From: Acidobacteriota bacterium
GTDB lineage: Bacteria > Acidobacteriota > Polarisedimenticolia > J045
NCBI GenBank assembly: GCA_027001345.1
Contig: JALTMS010000107.1
Span: forward strand, 1 to 7,617
Reading direction: 5' to 3'
DNA: 7,617 nt
Under the pieces are notes generated by a model. The model ran no database searches. It was not told the origin of the DNA and saw only the letters and a list, made by a program, of their open reading frames with translations. Each line of letters opens with the position of its first letter. Position 1 is the first letter of the stretch. This document shows positions 1 to 4,558 of this stretch, piece by piece. The translations under genes and the position numbers were made by a program.

Positions 1-286
1 GCATGTCCAGTCGACCGGACTGCCCAAGCTCGATCACCGAGCGCGGCAGGTGACAGATGTAGGACTGGTAGAAGGCGTCGCCGCGAATGATCTCCAGCCT
101 GTCTCCGCCCCCGTGGATTCCCACCGGAAGCATGCCGCAGGCATGGATGATCTCCCGCGGTACGTACACTGGCAGGTAGCCCACCGCCTTGCGACCGGGC
201 TCGGCCTCGAGCCACCGGCGCACGGCTCCGAACTCCAGGTCCTCGTAGATCTCGGTGGCCCACTCCACGATGCTCGCACGGTCCAC
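1..286 (-). CDS. bcrC: Benzoyl-CoA reductase subunit C, N-terminal part
   Basis: This is the start of a subunit of ATP-dependent (class I) benzoyl-CoA reductase, the cytoplasmic enzyme that removes the aromaticity of benzoyl-CoA. Only residues 1-95 are in the window; BcrC proteins are usually about 380 residues. The visible part reads like the BcrC/BzdN branch of the BcrC/BadD/HgdB superfamily, which also includes 2-hydroxyacyl-CoA dehydratases. It has GYLPVYVPREIIHACGMLP at residues 36-54, then GIHGGGDRLEII at 56-67 and DAFYQSYICHLPRS at 70-83. Cys50 and Cys78 lie where this family binds its [4Fe-4S] cluster. The GTG start is chosen because AAGGAGG sits 4 bases upstream and because the residues before the first conserved block match the family in length. 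A promoter and palindrome lie just upstream. A paralogous dehydratase subunit is possible but less likely, given BamA in the same window. Confidence 0.85.
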   Translation of the reverse strand, partial: MDRASIVEWATEIYEDLEFGAVRRWLEAEPGRKAVGYLPVYVPREIIHACGMLPVGIHGGGDRLEIIRGDAFYQSYICHLPRSVIELGQSGRLDM

Positions 287-290
287 GAGC

Positions 291-297
291 CCTCCTT
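291..297 (-). promoter_or_regulatory. Shine-Dalgarno site of bcrC
   Basis: The minus strand reads AAGGAGG here, 4 bases before the GTG at 286. The spacing is short but the match to the ribosomal anti-SD is very good. No in-frame ATG lies nearby, so this site supports GTG as the start. Confidence 0.7.
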
Positions 298-324
298 CCG
301 GGCGGCACTGCCGCCATTGACGAA

Positions 325-334
325 CGAACGTTCG
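325..334. promoter_or_regulatory. Palindromic operator candidate in the bcr promoter
   Basis: CGAACGTTCG is a perfect 10-base palindrome. It lies within GAACGAACGTTCGAT, directly downstream of the predicted -10 of bcrC and over the expected transcription start. Short palindromes with CGAACG/CGTTCG arms are typical of TetR-family operators, including acyl-CoA-responsive regulators of aromatic and fatty-acid catabolism. A repressor bound here would block transcription of bcrC. The palindrome is seen directly; the TetR assignment is inferred, and no TetR gene is in the window. Confidence 0.5.
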
Positions 335-336
335 AT

Positions 337-364
337 AGAATACGCAGGCAGAATCGGGAGTCAA
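337..364 (-). promoter_or_regulatory. Sigma-70-type promoter for bcrC
   Basis: On the minus strand, TTGACT (359-364) and TATTCT (337-342) are separated by 16 bases, a good housekeeping-type promoter. Transcription would begin near 330, inside the palindrome at 325-334, giving a leader of about 40 bases that contains the AAGGAGG site. The -35 overlaps one arm of the inverted repeat at 362-383. Confidence 0.6.
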
Positions 365-383
365 GGGGGTTGGCGCCCCCTTG
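362..383. terminator. Perfect hairpin between rrf2 and the bcr promoter
   Basis: CAAGGGGG (362-369) and CCCCCTTG (376-383) form a perfect 8-bp stem with a 6-base loop. It lies 40 bases past the stop of the rrf2 gene on the same strand, so it may end that transcript. On the minus strand no T-run follows, so it is not a classical intrinsic terminator. On the plus strand a loose T-rich stretch (TTGTTCT) follows. Its left arm overlaps the bcrC -35, so a role as a protein-binding site is an alternative. Confidence 0.4.
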
Positions 384-423
384 TTCTCCCAGCGTCGCGA
401 CAAGTCGAGCGAAAGTCGGCTGG

Positions 424-843
424 TCAGCCCTGGAGGGGCGTGGGGTACTCGCTGTCCCCCAGCAGATCCGCGATGGTGGTCTTGCGGAAAGACTCCTCCG
501 CGCTGGCCATGGCGGCGTCCAGGCGCCGGTGAAGGCTGCAAAGGTGGTCTCGGTGGGAGGGGATGCCCAGGGGACAGGAGCGGATCCGCTTGAGGGGATC
601 CACCGCGTTCAGCACGTCGAGAACGGTGATCTCGGTCAGCGGCCGGGATAGCGTAAAGCCCCCCGAAGGCCCCCGCTGACTCGACACAAGCCCCGATTTT
701 GCAAGCCCTTGCAGAACCTTCGCCAGGTAGCCCGCAGGAACCTGGGTGCGGAGCGCAATCTCCTGGGTCGTCAGGGGGCCGTCAGGGTCTTCCGCCAGGC
801 AGACAACCGCGCGCAGGGCGTATTCGGCGGTCTGGGAGATCAT
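424..843 (-). CDS. Rrf2-family transcriptional regulator, probable NO or redox sensor
   Basis: This is a 139-residue winged-helix DNA-binding protein of the Rrf2 family, which includes NsrR, IscR and RirA; family members are usually 130-165 residues. The N-terminus MISQTAEYALRA is typical of the family. The helix-turn-helix spans about residues 25-52, and the wing contains RGPSGGFTLSRP (57-68). A possible cluster-binding segment lies at residues 90-105, with Cys90 and Cys102. Their spacing equals that of the outer cysteines of Streptomyces NsrR (Cys93 and Cys105), but the middle position is Ser96. Glu7 occupies the place of the N-terminal acidic ligand of NsrR and RsrR. His97, His100 and His105 are nearby. 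The gene is divergent from qNor, so a role as NO-responsive repressor of qNor is the natural inference. Its own promoter carries a palindrome, suggesting autoregulation. Family assignment is firm; the signal sensed is inferred. Confidence 0.93.
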   Translation of the reverse strand: MISQTAEYALRAVVCLAEDPDGPLTTQEIALRTQVPAGYLAKVLQGLAKSGLVSSQRGPSGGFTLSRPLTEITVLDVLNAVDPLKRIRSCPLGIPSHRDHLCSLHRRLDAAMASAEESFRKTTIADLLGDSEYPTPLQG

Positions 844-844
844 C

Positions 845-858
845 GGAGGGAGTCCTCC
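845..858 (-). promoter_or_regulatory. Hairpin containing the rrf2 Shine-Dalgarno site
   Basis: On the minus strand, GGAGG (854-858) is followed by a 4-base loop (ACTC) and CCTCC (845-849), just before the ATG at 843. The GGAGG is the best ribosome-binding site for rrf2, with a spacing of 10 bases. The perfect 5-bp stem could hide it and keep translation of the regulator low. Confidence 0.5.
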
Positions 859-869
859 ACGGCAATTCT

Positions 870-883
870 GGACAAGTTTATCC
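870..883. promoter_or_regulatory. Imperfect palindrome over the rrf2 -10, candidate Rrf2 operator
   Basis: GGACAAGTTTATCC pairs GGA-AA with TT-TCC around a central GT, with one mismatched pair. It covers the predicted -10 (877-882) and start of the rrf2 transcript, where a repressor could act on its own gene. The symmetry is imperfect and the assignment to Rrf2 is inferred from position only. Confidence 0.35.
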
Positions 884-904
884 CTTTGTGTTGACTCAAG
901 TCAA
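877..904 (-). promoter_or_regulatory. Promoter of the Rrf2 regulator gene
   Basis: On the minus strand, TTGACT (899-904) and GATAAA (877-882) are separated by 16 bases. Transcription would start near 870, giving a short leader of about 27 bases that contains the RBS hairpin. The -35 hexamer is one arm of the CRP/FNR-like box, so a protein bound there would affect this promoter as well as qNor. Confidence 0.55.
891..904. promoter_or_regulatory. CRP/FNR-type box between rrf2 and qNor
   Basis: TTGACTCAAGTCAA is a perfect TTGAC-N4-GTCAA inverted repeat. It fits the TTG-N8-CAA pattern of the FNR, DNR, NnrR and HcpR group, which controls denitrification and NO-stress genes in many bacteria; FNR itself prefers TTGAT-N4-ATCAA. 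It lies 109 bases upstream of the qNor GTG. Activation of qNor under low oxygen or NO is the likely role. Which regulator binds cannot be told from the window. Confidence 0.6.
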
Positions 905-913
905 TAGAAGACC

Positions 914-941
914 TTGACGTCCAAAATAGCCACGCTATCGT
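914..941 (+). promoter_or_regulatory. Possible qNor promoter
   Basis: TTGACG (914-919) and TATCGT (936-941) are separated by 16 bases. Transcription would start near 948 and the FNR-like box would be centred near -50. The -10 is weak, and an alternative AT-rich -10 around 922-929 would place the box nearer -38. The promoter position is therefore uncertain. Confidence 0.3.
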
Positions 942-998
942 TCTGGGCGAAGGAGAAAAAAGACCTTCATATCCTAAATGCCAGCGGTTCTTCGTTAC

Positions 999-1004
999 AG
1001 GAGG
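999..1004 (+). promoter_or_regulatory. Shine-Dalgarno site setting the qNor start
   Basis: AGGAGG with an 8-base spacer precedes the GTG at 1013. This selects that GTG over the in-frame TTG at 914, which would add 33 residues with no family resemblance. Confidence 0.85.
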
Positions 1005-1012
1005 AACGGACC

Positions 1013-3304
1013 GTGAGTTACCGCAAGTACTTCTGGGCCTTCGGGCTCGTGATCGTCCTCTCGTTCGCCGTGCTCGGTGGATTCGGCTTCGAGATCTACC
1101 AGAAGGCGCCGCCGCGCCCCGAGCAAATCGTCAGCTCCAGTGGCGAGGTGCTCTACACCCACCAGGATCTACTCGACGGGCAGAACGTCTGGCAGTCCAT
1201 GGGAGGCCAGCAGGTCGGTTCGATCTGGGGCCATGGGGCCTACGTGGCACCCGACTGGAGCGCCGACTGGCTCCACCGCGAGGCGATCGCCATGCTCGAT
1301 CTCCTCGCTCGTCAGAACTACGGCCGCGACTTCGAGACCCTGGGCCCGGGTGAGCAGGCTGCGGTCAAGGCCGCGGTGCAGGCGGAGATGCGGCACAACG
1401 GCTACGATGCGGATCGTGACGTGCTGGTGATCTCCGACCTGCGCGCCCGCGCGGTCACCGAGGTAGCCGCCCACTACGACGCCCTGTTCAGCGACGACCC
1501 ATCCCAGACCGAGCTGCGCGAGGCCTACGCCATCCCCCCGGGCTCGGTCCCCGATCCGGAGCGGCGCCACAAGCTGACCGCCTTCTTCTTCTGGGCCAGT
1601 TGGACCTGTGCCGCCGAGCGCCCCGGCGAGGCCGTCAGCTACACCAACAACTGGCCCGCCGAGCCTCTGGTGGGTAATCACCCCAGCGCCTCGATCGTCG
1701 GCTGGTCACTGATCAGCATCCTGGTGCTGATCCTCGGTATCGGCGCTCTGGCCTGGCACTTTGCCCGCAAAGGGGGCGAGGAAGACAACCCCGACGCTCC
1801 GACCAAGGATCCCTTCCTCGGCCTCCAGCCCACGCCCTCGATGAAGGCCACGTACAAGTATTTCTGGACGGTGGGCCTACTGGCGGTGGTGCAGGTGCTG
1901 CTCGGCATCATCGCCGCCCACTACGGCGTGGAAGGTGACGGCTTCTACGGTTTCGACATTCAGTCCTTCCTGCCCTACTCGGTGGTGCGCACCTGGCACA
2001 CCCAGGCCGGGATCTTCTGGATCGCCACCGCCTGGCTGGCCACCGGCCTGTTCATCGCCCCCGCCATCGGTGGCCGCGAACCCAAGGGTCAGCGTTTCCT
2101 GGTCAACTTCCTCTACGTCTGTGTCCTGACCATCGTCGGTGGCTCGATGCTGGGCGAATGGCTCGGCATCCACCAGAAGCTGGGCTATGCCGGCAACTTC
2201 TGGTTCGGCCACCAGGGCTACGAATACGTCGACCTGGGGCGCTTCTGGCAGTTGTTCCTCTTCGTCGGACTGTTGATCTGGTTCACCCTGGTGGTGCGCG
2301 CCCTGGCACCTGCCTTCCGCGAGAAAGAGGGCCGGCCCCTGCTCGGCCTGTTCACCATCGCCGCCGGCGCCATCGGCCTGTTCTACGGCGCGGGCCTGAT
2401 GTGGGGCCAGCACACTCACCTTTCCATCGCCGAGTACTGGCGCTGGTGGGTGGTCCACCTGTGGGTCGAGGGCTTCTTCGAAGTCTTTGCCACTGTGGCC
2501 ATCGCCTTCCTCTTCTCCCGCATGGGCCTGATCCGTGCCCGCACCGCGACGGCGGCCGCCTTCTTCACCAGCACGATCTACCTCACCGGCGGGATCATCG
2601 GCACCATGCACCACCTCTATTTCACCGGAACTCCCACCGGCGTGATGGCTCTCGGGGCCACTTTCTCCGCCCTCGAGATCGTGCCGCTGGTCTTCGTCGG
2701 CTTCGAGGCGATGAGCAACCTGCGCCTGTCGACGAGCCGGCCGTGGGTCACCCACTATCGCTGGCCGATCTACTTCTTCGTCGCCGTGTCCTTCTGGAAC
2801 CTGGTCGGCGCGGGGGTCTTCGGCTTCCTTATCAACCCGCCCATCGCCCTCTACTACGTGCAGGGACTCAACACCACGCCGGTCCACGGCCACTCCGCCC
2901 TCTTCGGCGTCTACGGCATGCTGGGCTTCGGCCTGCTGCTGTTCAGCCTGCGGGCAATGACCATCCGCTACGTGTGGAAGGAAAAGCTGCTGTCCATCGC
3001 CTTCTGGTCGCTGAACATCGGCCTGGCAGCGATGGTGCTGTTGAGCCTGCTGCCCATCGGCCTGCTCCAGACCTGGGCCAGCATCACCCACGGCATGTGG
3101 TTCGCCCGCAGCGCCGAATTCATGCAGACCGGCTTGATGGACAACCTGCGCTGGATGCGGGTGTTCGGCGACGTGATCTTCTCGGTGGGCATCGTGGCCA
3201 TGGCCTGGTTCATCACCGGCATCGCCACCGGCAGCAGTTTTGCCGGTGAACTGGCAGGCAAGAGCGACGCTCCCGACGGTCGCAAGGCCTCGAGCCGCGC
3301 CTGA
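1013..3304 (+). CDS. norZ: Quinol-dependent nitric oxide reductase (qNor)
   Basis: This is a complete single-subunit nitric oxide reductase of the heme-copper oxidase superfamily. It reduces two NO to N2O at the cytoplasmic membrane using quinol. The 763 residues match the usual qNor length and exceed the ~460 of cNor NorB. A first membrane helix (about 5-25) leads into a large outer domain (about 26-230) with no CxxCH, as expected where quinol replaces NorC. The catalytic core has many membrane helices. His329 (RTWHTQ) and the VHGHS pair His625/His627 are in the heme-ligand positions. His482, His533 and His534 are in the non-heme iron positions. Glu486 and Glu490 (HLWVEGFFEVF) are the NOR signature and argue against a terminal oxidase. 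The gene is divergent from an Rrf2 regulator, lies behind an FNR-like box, and is closed by its own terminator, so it appears monocistronic. It may serve detoxification or a denitrification step. Confidence 0.97.
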   Translation: MSYRKYFWAFGLVIVLSFAVLGGFGFEIYQKAPPRPEQIVSSSGEVLYTHQDLLDGQNVWQSMGGQQVGSIWGHGAYVAPDWSADWLHREAIAMLDLLARQNYGRDFETLGPGEQAAVKAAVQAEMRHNGYDADRDVLVISDLRARAVTEVAAHYDALFSDDPSQTELREAYAIPPGSVPDPERRHKLTAFFFWASWTCAAERPGEAVSYTNNWPAEPLVGNHPSASIVGWSLISILVLILGIGALAWHFARKGGEEDNPDAPTKDPFLGLQPTPSMKATYKYFWTVGLLAVVQVLLGIIAAHYGVEGDGFYGFDIQSFLPYSVVRTWHTQAGIFWIATAWLATGLFIAPAIGGREPKGQRFLVNFLYVCVLTIVGGSMLGEWLGIHQKLGYAGNFWFGHQGYEYVDLGRFWQLFLFVGLLIWFTLVVRALAPAFREKEGRPLLGLFTIAAGAIGLFYGAGLMWGQHTHLSIAEYWRWWVVHLWVEGFFEVFATVAIAFLFSRMGLIRARTATAAAFFTSTIYLTGGIIGTMHHLYFTGTPTGVMALGATFSALEIVPLVFVGFEAMSNLRLSTSRPWVTHYRWPIYFFVAVSFWNLVGAGVFGFLINPPIALYYVQGLNTTPVHGHSALFGVYGMLGFGLLLFSLRAMTIRYVWKEKLLSIAFWSLNIGLAAMVLLSLLPIGLLQTWASITHGMWFARSAEFMQTGLMDNLRWMRVFGDVIFSVGIVAMAWFITGIATGSSFAGELAGKSDAPDGRKASSRA

Positions 3305-3330
3305 CTGCAAAACCCCGGAAAGGTCGTCAA

Positions 3331-3362
3331 GGGAGCGGGCCCGGCCCGCTCCCCCTTTTTTT
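3331..3362 (+). terminator. Intrinsic terminator of qNor
   Basis: GGGAGCGGGC (3331-3340) and GCCCGCTCCC (3344-3353) form a perfect 10-bp GC stem with a 3-base loop, followed by two C and seven T. It begins 27 bases after the qNor stop and separates that gene from the downstream cytochrome. Confidence 0.93.
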
Positions 3363-3540
3363 CGTCACTGCAAGACGTTTGTTTTCATTGCTTTAAGAAA
3401 CACTGCAAACAACTGGCACAGAGCCTGGAAGCCGCCGGAGCACCCGGCTGCGCGCCGCACTGACTAACCCCTACTTCATAACTCGCTATTAATTAAGCCG
3501 AACCCTTGCGTATGTGGGTTCTTCGGTGGACCTTGCTGCC

Positions 3541-4203
3541 ATGTACGCGACGCCAAGGGAAAAGCGGTTTCACCGCACCGCCGTCGTTGCGGCGGCCATT
3601 GCCGCCTGCGCGCTGGTGATCTCGGCTCCTCTTGCCGACAAGATCCGGGGCTCCAAGCACGACTTCACCAGCGCCTCCTGGAACCCCACCGGTGAGATCT
3701 GCCGCGTCTGCCACGTCCCCCACGACCAGGGCCGCGAGACGGGGCTGATCGGTTTGCTGTGGAACCACGAACTTTCCCAGGCAAACTACCAGCTCTATTC
3801 CAGTGAGCTGCTCGAGAACAATCCCGAGCAACCTCGTACCGCCTCCAAGCAGTGCCTGTGCTGCCATGACGGTACCGTTGCCCTCGACGCCTTTGACGGC
3901 AACGCCGGTTCCCACTACATGACGGGCCTGTCGCTGATCGGCACCGACCTGCGCGCCACCCACCCCATCAGTATCGCCTGGAGCCACGAGCCCGGCCTGA
4001 ACTGCGACAACTGCCACAACGTGCACAACAACAAGCCGGGCCTGCTCGCCTCACCCCTGCCTTTCTTCGACGGCCGGGTCGAATGTCCGAGCTGCCACGA
4101 GCCGCACAACGACATCCCGCTCAACACCCAGCCTGGCAAGCGCTTCATGCTGCGCAAGTCGATGCAGAAGTCCGAACTCTGCTTCCACTGCCACAACAAG
4201 TAG
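3541..4203 (+). CDS. Exported pentaheme c-type cytochrome, doubled-CXXCH family
   Basis: This is a 220-residue multiheme cytochrome c of unknown specific role. An N-terminal signal (basic residues to 12, hydrophobic 13-29, likely cut after SAPLA at 28-32) sends it to the periplasm. Five CxxCH heme sites start at Cys54, Cys105, Cys155, Cys182 and Cys214. The pattern GEICRVCHVPH, LWNHE, CCHDGTVALD and GTDLRATHPISI matches the doubled-CXXCH cytochromes common in metal reducers and other anaerobes. His61, His76, His141, His149, His162 and His189 are candidate distal ligands. The ATG at 3541 is chosen because it begins directly at the signal peptide and has a weak GGTGGA upstream; an in-frame GTG at 3514 lacks a ribosome site. 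The qNor terminator lies between this gene and qNor, so it has its own promoter, which I could not place. It may carry periplasmic electrons, but no partner is evident. It is not NrfH or NapC type. Confidence 0.9.
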   Translation: MYATPREKRFHRTAVVAAAIAACALVISAPLADKIRGSKHDFTSASWNPTGEICRVCHVPHDQGRETGLIGLLWNHELSQANYQLYSSELLENNPEQPRTASKQCLCCHDGTVALDAFDGNAGSHYMTGLSLIGTDLRATHPISIAWSHEPGLNCDNCHNVHNNKPGLLASPLPFFDGRVECPSCHEPHNDIPLNTQPGKRFMLRKSMQKSELCFHCHNK

Positions 4204-4375
4204 CCCTGGCACCCCGCCCCCTCCCGCTCTCGGCGCCATCCGCAACCCTGGCGACCTCGCCTGCTACGGATGTGCCCCACTTCCGCAGAAAATAAGGGCT
4301 CTGCTTGACAATGTGTGGGTAGCACCTCCGGAGAAAGCGTTGCCGGGTTAACCGTGCTCCGAGTCTGGCGGCGGG

Positions 4376-4403
4376 TGGAGGGGGCTCGTCCTGGCACCCT
4401 CCA
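4376..4403. repeat. 7-bp inverted repeat
   Basis: TGGAGGG (4376-4382) and CCCTCCA (4397-4403) can form a perfect 7-bp stem with a 14-base loop. No T-run follows on either strand, so it is not an obvious terminator. It directly precedes the FNR-like box. Confidence 0.45.
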
Positions 4404-4404
4404 G

Positions 4405-4418
4405 TTGACACCGATCAA
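4405..4418. promoter_or_regulatory. Second FNR-like box, in the gene-free region
   Basis: TTGAC-ACCG-ATCAA matches the FNR consensus TTGAT-N4-ATCAA in nine of ten arm positions and resembles the box upstream of qNor. No convincing -10 is found at the usual distance on either strand, and both neighbouring genes end towards it. It may be a chance match or may mark an unannotated transcript. Confidence 0.3.
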
Positions 4419-4463
4419 CCCCCAAAGCGCTGGCGATCACCTGCTTGGACGCCATGGGCCCGG

Positions 4464-4501
4464 CGGGCGCACCCACAAACACGTGAGGAGAGCCCGTTTT
4501 T
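4464..4501 (+). terminator. Weak terminator candidate
   Basis: CGGGC (4464-4468) and GCCCG (4492-4496) are followed by five T (4497-4501). The stem is only 5 bp and the loop is 23 bases, so activity is doubtful. It could end the cytochrome transcript or a small RNA from the gene-free region. Confidence 0.2.
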
Positions 4502-4558
4502 CTGCCATGGACCGTGCAGCGATGTCAAGGAGAGCGGGACAACCGAGACGTCTTGCTC

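Larger units (their letters stand above)
4204..4558. other. Gene-free region with palindromes, function unknown
   Basis: This 355-base stretch lies between the 3' ends of the cytochrome and the acyl-CoA synthetase genes. No reading frame has both a plausible start and family resemblance. No tRNA, RNase P, tmRNA or SRP RNA signature was found. It holds a TTGACA (4305-4310) without a matching -10 and 8-base palindromes at 4326-4333 and 4346-4353. It also holds a CGGAG/CTCCG pair (4329-4333 with 4357-4361), a 7-bp hairpin, an FNR-like box and a short T-run after a weak stem. A small RNA is possible but not shown. Confidence 0.5.

Noticed and set aside
34..279. An 81-codon minus-strand frame at the left edge
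   Set aside because: It is out of frame with the BcrC-like reading, which has conserved motifs and a good ribosome site. The alternative protein looks random.
50..532. A 160-codon plus-strand frame
   Set aside because: It runs antisense to bcrC and the end of the Rrf2 gene and across the bcr promoter, with no family resemblance.
914..1012. A TTG start giving qNor 33 extra N-terminal residues
   Set aside because: The added residues do not resemble qNor and lack a ribosome site. GTG at 1013 has AGGAGG at ideal spacing and begins just before the first membrane helix.
1877..3310. A 477-codon open frame on the minus strand across qNor
   Set aside because: It is antisense to the well-supported qNor gene. 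Its product is rich in His, Gln, Glu and Ala with no domain, typical of a frame opposite GC-rich membrane protein code.
3487..3492. TATTAA as a -10 for the cytochrome gene
   Set aside because: No acceptable -35 lies 15-19 bases upstream, so a promoter call is not supported.
4305..4310. TTGACA as the -35 of a small-RNA promoter
   Set aside because: The bases 16-18 further on (around CCGGAG) do not resemble a -10, so it is not called.
4348..4455. A 35-codon minus-strand frame in the gene-free region
   Set aside because: It has an ATG but no Shine-Dalgarno site, no recognisable motif, and overlaps palindromic sequence.
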